Shown here: piece after piece, positions 1 through 5,197 of the stretch
Layout: every line of letters begins with the position of its first letter
Position numbering within the stretch: the stretch's first letter is position 1
Assembly: GCA_024638355.1 (NCBI GenBank)
Contig: JAHEKO010000118.1
Location: 1 to 5,197, forward strand
DNA: 5,197 bases
Direction: 5' to 3'
DNA from: Acidobacteriota bacterium
Lineage (GTDB): Bacteria; Acidobacteriota; Thermoanaerobaculia; Multivoradales; JAHEKO01
Notes under the pieces: generated by a model
Databases searched by the model: none
The model's input: only the letters and a program-made list of their open reading frames with translations
What the model was told of the DNA's origin: nothing
Translations under genes and position numbers: made by a program

Positions 1-563
1 CCGGTCGCGGCGGCACCGGTGATCCGATCGGTGGTGCCGCTATTGCCGTAGCGGGGATCGCCGTAGACCGTCCCCGGCGGCGGCCGCTCTCCGCGGTCGG
101 CGCTGATCGCCACCCCGACCACCAGGACCTGGCTCAAGATGTTGAGCAGCTGCGCGCGCTTCGACATCTTGATGCCGTGCGAGTAGACGACGTGGGCGAT
201 CTCGTGGCCCAGCAGGCCGGCCAGCATGTCGTCGTTGAGGCCCAGATCGAGCATGCCGCGGGTGATGAAGATGTGGCCGCCGGGCAGCGCGAAGGCGTTC
301 GGCACCGGCATGTCGACCATGTAGAAGCTGAACGGGAAGTCGACGAAGCGCGACTGCTGCGCCACCTCGTAGCCGATCCGATTGACGCGCACGAACTCTT
401 CCCAGTTGTCGTAGATGCCGTAGTAGCCGAGCGCCTGGCGTGCCGCTTCGAGGCTCTTCTGGAAGAGCGCCGGATTGGAGATCTGCTGGGCGGTCGCGGG
501 CGCGCCCGCTACGGCCAGAATGGCCAGTGACAGCGCGGCGATCCAGCGCCTCCGGCCCTTCAT
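1..563 (-). CDS. Exported M48-family zinc metalloprotease, C-terminus off the window
   Basis: This is the first 187 residues of a secreted M48-type metallopeptidase; the gene runs off the left edge. Residues 1-25 form a signal peptide: a basic start (MKGRRR), a hydrophobic core and an Ala-Thr-Ala cleavage site before Gln26. There is no lipobox cysteine, so it is probably periplasmic rather than a lipoprotein. Residues 89-105 (NAFALPGGHIFITRGML) match the conserved strand before the active site. Residues 119-129 (GHEIAHVVYSH) hold the HExxH zinc motif, with H120 and H124 as ligands and E121 as catalytic base. The third ligand, normally a Glu in an ExxAD-like motif, would lie beyond the window. 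ATG at 563 is chosen because GAAGGG sits 7 nt upstream; an in-frame ATG at 569 would leave a 1-nt spacer. Family members of the BepA/LoiP kind do periplasmic quality control, but the subfamily cannot be decided here. It is divergent from the thiolase gene. Confidence 0.88.
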   Translation of the reverse strand, partial: MKGRRRWIAALSLAILAVAGAPATAQQISNPALFQKSLEAARQALGYYGIYDNWEEFVRVNRIGYEVAQQSRFVDFPFSFYMVDMPVPNAFALPGGHIFITRGMLDLGLNDDMLAGLLGHEIAHVVYSHGIKMSKRAQLLNILSQVLVVGVAISADRGERPPPGTVYGDPRYGNSGTTDRITGAAAT

Positions 564-609
564 CGACATGCCCTTCGAGGGTAGCAGGATGTGTGCCAGG
601 CGGCGCTCG

Positions 610-621
610 CACCCGCGGGTG
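610..621. repeat. 12-bp perfect palindrome, possible operator
   Basis: CACCCGCGGGTG reads the same on both strands. It is almost central in the divergent intergenic region, 46 bp from the M48 start and 50 bp from the thiolase start. The position would suit an operator for a dimeric regulator controlling one or both genes. In DNA this GC-rich, a 12-bp GC palindrome can also arise by chance, and no regulator gene is present in the window. Confidence 0.3.
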
Positions 622-660
622 GGGCGTTTGGTCCCGATCGTGCCGTAAGATCGCGCGGCC

Positions 661-666
661 AGGAGG
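661..666 (+). promoter_or_regulatory. Ribosome binding site of the thiolase gene
   Basis: A full AGGAGG lies 5 nt before the ATG at 672. It decides the start of the thiolase: the open frame extends further upstream to 591, but no comparable site precedes the other candidates, including the in-frame GTG codons at 768 and 813. Confidence 0.8.
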
Positions 667-671
667 TTCCG

Positions 672-2117
672 ATGACCGATCCGATGCCCGCAGCCGCCCG
701 CGACACCGCCCTGCCGCCGCCCAACGACGCCTCCGTCCGAGAAGAGGTTCACGAGCGGCCCGACACCGTGTGGACCCGGGGAGAGGGCTCGGCGCCGGCG
801 ATCGCCCGTTCCGTGGGGCGCGGGCTGAGCGGCGAGCACGGCCGGGTAGCGATCGTCGACGGCTGCCGCACGCCTTTCGCCAAATCGGGCACCGATCTCC
901 AGGAGATGGACGTAGTCGATCTGGCCGGCGCGGCAGCCGCCGAGCTGGTGACCCGCTCGGCCGTCGATCCGGCCGATATCGGCCTGTCGATCTTCGGCGT
1001 CGTGGTGCCGGCGCTGCACGCTCCCAATCTCGGCCGCGAGGTCGTCTTCCGCGCCTCGCTGCCGATGACCATCCCGGGCACGACCGTCAACCTCGCCTGC
1101 GCCTCGTCGAATCGCGCGATCACCTCGGGCGCCGAGGCGATTCTCACCGGCCAGACCGACGTCGTCCTGGCCGGCGGCGCCGAGTCGCTGAGCAACGTGC
1201 CGATCCAGTACTCGAAGAGCGGCGCGCGCCGGCTGATGGAGTTCAGCAAGGCTCGCAGCCTGGGCCAGAGGATGTCGGTCCTGTCGAAGGTGCGGCCTCG
1301 AGACCTGGTGCCGGTTCCGCCGGCGATCGCCGAGTACACGACCGGCCAGACGATGGGGCAGTCGGCCGAGAAGATGGCCAAGGAGAACGACATCTCCCGC
1401 CGCGCGCAGGACGAGATCGCCCTGATGTCGCATCAGCGCGCCGCGGCGGCCGCCGCCGAGGGCCGGTTCGCCGACCAGATCGTCACCACCTACCCACGGC
1501 CGGGGTACGACCAGGTGATCTCCGCCGACAACGGCGTGCGGGCCGACAGCTCGATGGAGGCGCTCGGCGGTCTCCGGCCGGTCTTCGACAAGCGCTACGG
1601 CTCGATCACGGCGGGCAACGCCAGCCCGATCACCGACGGCGCGTCGGCGGTGCTCCTGATGAGCGAGGAGAGGGCCAAAGCCGACGGCATTCAGCCGCTC
1701 GGCTACATCCGTTCGTTCGCCTACGCCTCGCTCGACCCCGGCAGCCAGCTCCTCCAGGGGCCGGCCTACGCCGCGCCCATGGCCCTCGACGCCGCCGGCC
1801 TCGGGCTCGGCGACGTCGATCTGGTCGAGATGCACGAGGCCTTCGCCGCCCAGATCGTCTCCAACATGAAGGCCTTCGCCTCGCCGAAGTTCGCGCGTGA
1901 CGAGCTCGGTCGCAGCGAGCCGCTGGGCGAGATCGACTTCGACACGTTCAACGTGAACGGCGGCTCGATCGCGATCGGCCACCCGTTCGGCGCCACCGGC
2001 GGCCGGGTGACCATCCAGCTCCTGCGCGAGCTCGAGCGTCGCGGGCTCAACCTCGGCCTGATGACGGTGTGCGCGGCCGGCGGCGTGGGCTTCTCGATGG
2101 TGGTCGAGCGCGAGTAG
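672..2117 (+). CDS. fadI: 3-ketoacyl-CoA thiolase, FadI / trifunctional-enzyme beta-subunit type
   Basis: This 481-residue enzyme should cleave 3-ketoacyl-CoA with free CoA to give acetyl-CoA and an acyl-CoA two carbons shorter, the last step of cytoplasmic fatty-acid beta-oxidation. All thiolase catalytic elements are visible: nucleophile C143 in NLACASSN, H388 in the HEAFAAQ motif, H437 in GHPFGATG and the acid/base C467 in VCAAGG. HEAF instead of the NEAF of most thiolases, together with stretches such as RDLVPVPPAIAEY and SHQRAA, points to the FadI/mitochondrial beta-subunit branch, not to acetoacetyl-CoA thiolase. The thiolase core starts near residue 57 (GRVAIVDGCRTPF). The first 56 residues are a Pro/Ala/charged extension, longer than the roughly 15 residues ahead of the core in E. 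coli FadI. The usual partner FadJ, which carries hydratase and dehydrogenase activity, is not adjacent. The gene stands alone, ending 8 bp from a convergent gene. Confidence 0.95.
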   Translation: MTDPMPAAARDTALPPPNDASVREEVHERPDTVWTRGEGSAPAIARSVGRGLSGEHGRVAIVDGCRTPFAKSGTDLQEMDVVDLAGAAAAELVTRSAVDPADIGLSIFGVVVPALHAPNLGREVVFRASLPMTIPGTTVNLACASSNRAITSGAEAILTGQTDVVLAGGAESLSNVPIQYSKSGARRLMEFSKARSLGQRMSVLSKVRPRDLVPVPPAIAEYTTGQTMGQSAEKMAKENDISRRAQDEIALMSHQRAAAAAAEGRFADQIVTTYPRPGYDQVISADNGVRADSSMEALGGLRPVFDKRYGSITAGNASPITDGASAVLLMSEERAKADGIQPLGYIRSFAYASLDPGSQLLQGPAYAAPMALDAAGLGLGDVDLVEMHEAFAAQIVSNMKAFASPKFARDELGRSEPLGEIDFDTFNVNGGSIAIGHPFGATGGRVTIQLLRELERRGLNLGLMTVCAAGGVGFSMVVERE

Positions 2118-2125
2118 TCGGCAGG

Positions 2126-3280
2126 TCAGGGTGGCGGCGGGATCGTCGCCACGTCCCGCCCCACGACCAGGAGCGTCAGGTCGTCGTGCAGCGGCTCGTT
2201 CTCGGTGTGGCGGTCGAAGGCGATGAGCATCCGGTCGTGGATGCGGCGCGACGAGCCGGGCGCGTCGAGCAGGCCGCGCAGGCGGTTGAACCCGAAAGCC
2301 TCGCCGTCGGGCGCGTCGACCGCTTCGGCGAGGCCGTCGGTGAAGAGGACGAGGACGTCGCCCTCGTCCATCGTGACGCTTCCGGTCTCGAGCTCGAGTC
2401 GCGCGCGAAGGCCTAGCGGCAGGCTGCCGCGGCCGAGCTCGACGATCTCGCCGCCCGCCCGGCGCAGCATCGGGTAGGGGTGCCCCGCGCAGACGTAGTC
2501 CATACGGCCGGTTGCGGGGTCGAGCAGCCCGTAGAACAGGGTCATGAACGCGCGGCGGTCGCCGGTGCGGAAGAGCGCCGAGTTGAGCAGAGCCGCGACC
2601 CGCGTGGGCTCGGGGTCGACGTCGAGCGCGGTCTTGAGGGTGGCGTTGGCGATCGCCATCAGCAGGCCGGCGGCGATGCCGTGGCCGCTGGCGTCGCCGA
2701 TCAGCAGGGCGAGGCGGCCGTCCGGCAGCTGCGGGAAGTCGTAGTAGTCGCCGCCCACCTCGTTCGCGGTGCGGTAGGAGTGAGCGAAGTCGTAACCGCG
2801 GATCTCGGGCGAGCTCTGGGGGAGGAGCTCGCGCTGGAGCTGGCGCGCGACTTCGAGCTCGTCGCGCACCCGCACCCGGTCCACCAGCTCCATGATCAGC
2901 AGGAACGCCAGGGAGGAGACGCTCAACAGGAACCAGAAGATCGAAACGCCGACCCGCAGCGCGCCGCCGCCGACGTTGACGACGTCGATGTCGACGATGC
3001 CGAAGATGGCGAAGAGAATCGAAGCGGCGAAGAGCAGGCGACGGGCGGGCGAGAGCCGCGACGAGACCCCCAGAAAGACCACCTTGACGCGGTGGACCAG
3101 CCGATTGAACTCGTTCGACGGCTCTTCGTCGGGCCGGTCGCGAGCCAGCACCTTGTAGGCCTGGACCGCCTCCTGATCGAACAGCCGGCGCAGATCGCGG
3201 ACGTTGAGGCCGGCGGTGTATTCGCGGAAGAAAGACCGGGTCTGGTCGATGTAGCGCTGCGCTTTCATGCCGGGAGTCAC
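2126..3280 (-). CDS. Membrane-anchored SpoIIE/RsbU-type PP2C serine/threonine phosphatase
   Basis: This 384-residue protein is a predicted inner-membrane phosphatase. In order: a polar, probably cytoplasmic N-terminal region (1-79); two transmembrane helices (about 81-99 and 111-133) joined by a short loop; a helical linker (134-155, with ELEVARQLQRELLP) typical of SpoIIE phosphatases; and the PP2C catalytic domain (about 160-377). Metal-binding motifs are present: GGDYYDF with D178, GDASGHG with D196, FTDG with D315, and HDDLT with D366/D367. It therefore looks active. Known relatives dephosphorylate phosphoserine on STAS-domain anti-sigma antagonists in partner-switching pathways. No STAS or anti-sigma kinase gene lies in the window, so the substrate is unknown. 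There is no recognisable PAS, GAF or HAMP sensor. The start is GTG at 3280 or ATG at 3268; an in-frame TAA five codons above the GTG limits the choice, and neither start has a good Shine-Dalgarno. It lies 65 bp downstream of the TPR gene on the same strand. Confidence 0.93.
   Translation of the reverse strand: MTPGMKAQRYIDQTRSFFREYTAGLNVRDLRRLFDQEAVQAYKVLARDRPDEEPSNEFNRLVHRVKVVFLGVSSRLSPARRLLFAASILFAIFGIVDIDVVNVGGGALRVGVSIFWFLLSVSSLAFLLIMELVDRVRVRDELEVARQLQRELLPQSSPEIRGYDFAHSYRTANEVGGDYYDFPQLPDGRLALLIGDASGHGIAAGLLMAIANATLKTALDVDPEPTRVAALLNSALFRTGDRRAFMTLFYGLLDPATGRMDYVCAGHPYPMLRRAGGEIVELGRGSLPLGLRARLELETGSVTMDEGDVLVLFTDGLAEAVDAPDGEAFGFNRLRGLLDAPGSSRRIHDRMLIAFDRHTENEPLHDDLTLLVVGRDVATIPPPP
2131..2152. 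terminator. Hairpin at the convergent gene junction, possible U-less terminator
   Basis: Arms 2131-2139 and 2144-2152 pair over 9 bp (one G-U on the plus strand) around a 4-base GGAT loop. It starts 14 bp after the thiolase stop and lies within the last codons of the convergent phosphatase gene. It could help end thiolase transcription. No T-run follows on either strand, so a classical intrinsic terminator is not supported, and the sequence is also constrained as codons for the phosphatase tail. Confidence 0.25.
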
Positions 3281-3345
3281 GTCTGTTTCTAATTACGCTC
3301 CTGGCCGTTCAGGGTTTGGCGCCGGCGCTCGATCGGTCCCCGCGG
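3281..3345 (-). other. 65-bp gap between the TPR and phosphatase genes
   Basis: The gap holds a 10-bp self-complementary GC stretch (3319-3328) without a loop or T-run, so it is not a convincing terminator. A short AT-rich patch around 3287-3297 lies just ahead of the phosphatase start but shows no properly spaced promoter boxes. An AGGAG on the minus strand lies about 17 nt before the GTG, too far for normal ribosome binding. Read-through from the upstream pair into the phosphatase gene is possible. Confidence 0.4.
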
Positions 3346-4371
3346 CTAGCCCTTCTTCTTGCGACTCGAACCCGGCTCGACCTTCGCTTCGAAGGCGCGG
3401 CCGTCGATCAGGACGCGGCGGTAGGCGGGGTCGTTCTGCGCCCGGCTCTTGATGCTCGGGTCGAGCTCGAAGGCCTTGTCGAACGCCGCGCGGGCCGCCT
3501 TCCGGTCGCCGCGCTGCCAGAGCGCGAGCCCCAGGGCGTAGCGGCAGTCCGCCGCCTCGGCGTCGAGCTCGAGGCAACTGCGGAGGCTCTCGATCGCCCC
3601 GTCGTAGTCGCCCTTGCGAAGCAGGGTGGCGCCACGCAGGCCGAGCACCTTGGCGTTGGCGGGGTTGACGTCCAGCGCCTTGCCGTACGACTCGACCGCC
3701 TCGTCGAGGCTGCCGGCTCGGGAGGAGGCCAGCGCCTCCTTGATGTACTCGGTCTCGTCTTCCTCGACGGCGGTCTTGACGGCCTCGGGCTTCTCGGCGG
3801 CGACGATCTCGCCGTAGGCCCGGAGCTCCTGCAGCCGGGGGTCCTCCTTGGCGCGCTTCTCGTAGCTCTCGTCGAGCTCGAACGCCTTACTCATCTGCTC
3901 GACGGCCGCCTTTTCCTTGCCGGTCTGCCAGAGCGACATCCCCAGCCGGTAGCGGACCTCGGCCAGGTTCGGGTCGCGGGCGGCGGCGGCCTCGAGCTGC
4001 TCGGCCGCCAGCTCGTAGTCGCCCCGGTTGAAGGCGGCGAGACCGGACTGGATCAGCTCGGCGGCCTGGCGCTCGGGCGCCGGCAGCTTCTGCTGCAGGT
4101 GCTCGGCGACGGCTTTCTGTTGATTCGCCTCGTCGATCAGCCTCTCGCGCTTCGCCTCGAGCTCCTCGAGATAGGCCTCGAGCTTGCCCACCTGGGTCTC
4201 GAGCATCGCCTTCCGAGCGCGCGCTTCGCGGAGGCCGTAGTAGGTGGTGACGATCACCACCGCGCCGATGACGATCGGAATCAGGCTCAACCAGAAGGTG
4301 CGTCTGCGCAGCTGTGCCGATTCGCGCTCGAAGACCTGGGTGATCTGATCGATTCCCTGCTCCTCCCTCAT
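3346..4371 (-). CDS. Single-span membrane protein with coiled coil and duplicated TPR repeats
   Basis: This 341-residue protein is probably a scaffold; no catalytic motif is visible. It has a short polar N-terminus (1-24, ending RRR), one transmembrane helix (about 25-46), a charged coiled coil (about 48-95, rich in Glu, Lys, Arg and Leu) and two TPR blocks (about 103-187 and 207-324), then a basic tail ending SSRKKKG. TPR signatures include GDYELAAEQL, GMSLWQTGKEKAA, GSLDEAVESYGKAL, GDYDGAIESL and GLALWQRGDRKAA. Residues 114-187 align without gaps to 251-324, showing an internal duplication. Basic residues flank both sides of the membrane helix, so topology is ambiguous. ATG at 4371 is preferred because it overlaps the stop of the upstream DUF4062 gene and has GAGGTG 5 nt before it. 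The frame stays open up to 5052, but that part is antisense-free shadow over the DUF4062 gene in another frame. TPRs usually bind protein partners; the DUF4062 product is the obvious candidate. Confidence 0.88.
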   Translation of the reverse strand: MREEQGIDQITQVFERESAQLRRRTFWLSLIPIVIGAVVIVTTYYGLREARARKAMLETQVGKLEAYLEELEAKRERLIDEANQQKAVAEHLQQKLPAPERQAAELIQSGLAAFNRGDYELAAEQLEAAAARDPNLAEVRYRLGMSLWQTGKEKAAVEQMSKAFELDESYEKRAKEDPRLQELRAYGEIVAAEKPEAVKTAVEEDETEYIKEALASSRAGSLDEAVESYGKALDVNPANAKVLGLRGATLLRKGDYDGAIESLRSCLELDAEAADCRYALGLALWQRGDRKAARAAFDKAFELDPSIKSRAQNDPAYRRVLIDGRAFEAKVEPGSSRKKKG

Positions 4372-5192
4372 GCGAACACCTCGTCGTCGAGCTGCGTGCG
4401 TAGAAAGGCGCGGATCGCCTGCACCGCTTCCCGGGCCGGCGGCTCCTGCGCCAGCTCCTGCTGATAGCCGTCCAGCAGCGCCTTCTTGCGGCGTGTCGAC
4501 AGCATGGTGTTGACCGGGAAGATGGTGGCGCTGCCGAGCAGCAGGCCGCCGAGCCCGAACTCCATCATCTCGAGCGCGAGGCCGCTCACGACGACGCCCA
4601 GCCCGACGGCGACGAGCGCGGCGCTCGACATGCGGTAGAGGCGGATCTGCGATGCCAGCTCCCCGGTCATCCGCTGGAGGCTGCGCAGATAGAAGCGAAC
4701 GTTGGCCGGGTCGGCGGGCTTCTCGTCCGCGATGTCGCCGTCGCGGGTCAGGTTGGCCACGGCGACGCTGACGTCGGTCGCCAGCTCCTCGGCGGAGGCA
4801 AAGAAGCCGACGACGTAGTCGCGGCGGAGCTCGGCGCGCAGAGCCTCGATCCGGCTCCGATCGCCGTCGGTCAGCTTCGGCGGCCATGGCGCCTCTTCGT
4901 CGACGAGGAAGATCAGGCGCTGGACGCCGGTCTCGACCGCCTGGCGGAGCTCGAGCTCGGTAATCGACTCGTCGTGCCCCGGCGGGCTGTAGCCGTGACG
5001 CCACGCGAAGATCCCGACGTAGACGTCGCAGCCGGCGACGTCCTCGAGGCACTTTTCGAGCGGCGGCTTGCTCGCCGCCGAGTAGTCCTCCATCGACACC
5101 ACGTCGTGCCGCATCTGGCGCAGCGCCTTGTAGACCGCTTCACGGTGCTCCGCCAGGTCGCGGTAGGTGGAGGAGATGTAGATCTTCGCCAC
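4368..5192 (-). CDS. DUF4062 (TIR-like) protein with C-terminal two-helix membrane hairpin
   Basis: This 274-residue protein starts with a DUF4062 domain (about 2-100). The family hallmarks are IYISSTYRDLAEHREAV (4-20), the MEDY segment (34-37), CDVYVGIFAWRHGY (55-68) and SITELELRQAV (76-86), then a strand LIFLVDEE. DUF4062 has a TIR-like fold and is often the N-terminal domain of large STAND-NTPase proteins in conflict or signalling systems; here no NTPase follows. Residues 110-187 are polar and helical. Two hydrophobic helices (about 189-207 and 213-231) flank a short acidic turn, with basic residues on both outer sides (RLYR, STRRKK), which predicts a hairpin with both ends in the cytoplasm. 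A helical tail (236-274) ends the protein. The start is GTG at 5192, where the DUF4062 consensus begins; only five bases remain upstream, so a further start or an upstream operon member cannot be excluded. The enzymatic activity, if any, is unknown. Confidence 0.88.
   Translation of the reverse strand: MAKIYISSTYRDLAEHREAVYKALRQMRHDVVSMEDYSAASKPPLEKCLEDVAGCDVYVGIFAWRHGYSPPGHDESITELELRQAVETGVQRLIFLVDEEAPWPPKLTDGDRSRIEALRAELRRDYVVGFFASAEELATDVSVAVANLTRDGDIADEKPADPANVRFYLRSLQRMTGELASQIRLYRMSSAALVAVGLGVVVSGLALEMMEFGLGGLLLGSATIFPVNTMLSTRRKKALLDGYQQELAQEPPAREAVQAIRAFLRTQLDDEVFA
4377..4382 (-). promoter_or_regulatory. Ribosome binding site of the TPR gene, inside the DUF4062 gene
   Basis: GAGGTG on the minus strand lies 5 nt before the ATG at 4371 and is made of the last codons of the upstream gene. 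With the ATGA stop/start overlap (4368-4371) it indicates translational coupling, and it settles the start of the TPR gene. Confidence 0.6.
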
Positions 5193-5197
5193 GTCGG

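Larger units (their letters stand above)
564..671. promoter_or_regulatory. Divergent intergenic region between the M48 and thiolase genes
   Basis: These 108 bp must carry the promoters of both divergent genes. They contain a 12-bp perfect palindrome at 610-621, a weaker inverted pair (CGATC at 635-639 and GATCG at 649-653), and a possible plus-strand -10 box TAAGAT at 646-651, 20 nt before the thiolase ATG. No convincing -35 hexamer lies at proper spacing from TAAGAT; the nearest TTG-type hexamer (TTGGTC, 628-633) is only 12 nt away. The region is therefore assigned by position more than by recognisable promoter boxes. Confidence 0.45.

Noticed and set aside
40..612. Minus-strand open frame of 190 codons overlapping the M48 gene
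   Set aside because: It is a shifted frame; the frame starting at 563 has a signal peptide and the HEIAH zinc motif, while this one is Arg/Ala-rich without any motif.
628..651. Sigma-70-like promoter TTGGTC ... TAAGAT before the thiolase
   Set aside because: The spacer is only 12 nt instead of about 17, and TAAGAT matches the -10 consensus at just four positions, so I do not call it as a promoter.
440..1900. Long plus-strand open frame of 486 codons overlapping the thiolase
   Set aside because: Its translation is dominated by Arg, Ala, Gly and Pro with no domain, as expected of a shifted frame in high-GC DNA; the overlapping thiolase frame has all catalytic motifs.
2480..3292. Plus-strand open frame of 270 codons antisense to the phosphatase
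   Set aside because: It is an antisense shadow rich in Val, Asp, Glu and Gln; the minus-strand frame carries the complete set of PP2C metal-binding motifs.
3319..3328. GC palindrome as a terminator between the TPR and phosphatase genes
   Set aside because: It is self-complementary with no loop and no T-run follows, so a stable terminator hairpin is not supported.
3316..4464. Plus-strand open frame of 382 codons antisense to the TPR gene
   Set aside because: Its Leu/Gly/Val-rich repeats mirror the Glu/Leu-rich TPR codons on the other strand. The minus-strand frame has a membrane helix, TPR signatures, a ribosome site and a coupled start.
4372..5052. N-terminal extension of the TPR frame by 227 codons
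   Set aside because: The extension overlaps the DUF4062 gene in another frame and is Arg-rich without a domain. The ATG at 4371 with GAGGTG and the ATGA overlap is a far better start.
1..5197. CRISPR array, tRNA/rRNA gene, insertion sequence or attachment site
   Set aside because: I saw no regularly spaced direct repeats, no tRNA-like or rRNA-like stretch, no transposase motif and no terminal inverted repeats; almost all of the window is explained by the five coding regions.

Overview
The window is high-GC DNA with dense, mostly leaderless gene packing, Shine-Dalgarno motifs of the usual bacterial type and two GTG starts, so it comes from a bacterium. The gene content (an exported M48 protease, a FadI-like thiolase, a membrane SpoIIE/PP2C phosphatase and a DUF4062/TPR membrane pair) would suit a heterotrophic Acidobacteriota or Myxococcota-like lineage. 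That placement is only an impression, because no phylogenetic marker is present.

Layout, left to right. (1) Positions 1-563, minus strand: the N-terminal part of an exported M48-type zinc metalloprotease, cut by the left edge. (2) Positions 564-671: a divergent intergenic region with a 12-bp perfect palindrome near its centre and a strong AGGAGG for the rightward gene. (3) Positions 672-2117, plus strand: a complete FadI-type 3-ketoacyl-CoA thiolase, which performs the last step of fatty-acid beta-oxidation. (4) Positions 2126-3280, minus strand: a membrane-anchored SpoIIE/RsbU-type PP2C phosphatase, convergent with the thiolase across only 8 bp. (5) Positions 3346-4371, minus strand: a single-span membrane protein with a coiled coil and TPR repeats, containing a clear internal duplication. 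(6) Positions 4368-5192, minus strand: a DUF4062 (TIR-like fold) protein with a C-terminal two-helix membrane hairpin, whose stop overlaps the start of the TPR gene (ATGA).

The M48 gene and the thiolase look like ordinary, unrelated housekeeping genes that share a divergent promoter region. The right half is more unusual. DUF4062 and TPR genes are translationally coupled, both products are predicted membrane proteins, and a membrane PP2C phosphatase follows 65 bp downstream on the same strand with no clear terminator between. This could be a small membrane signalling or conflict module in which a TIR-like DUF4062 head, a TPR scaffold and a phosphatase cooperate. The coupling and the domain content are visible in the sequence; the shared function is inference.
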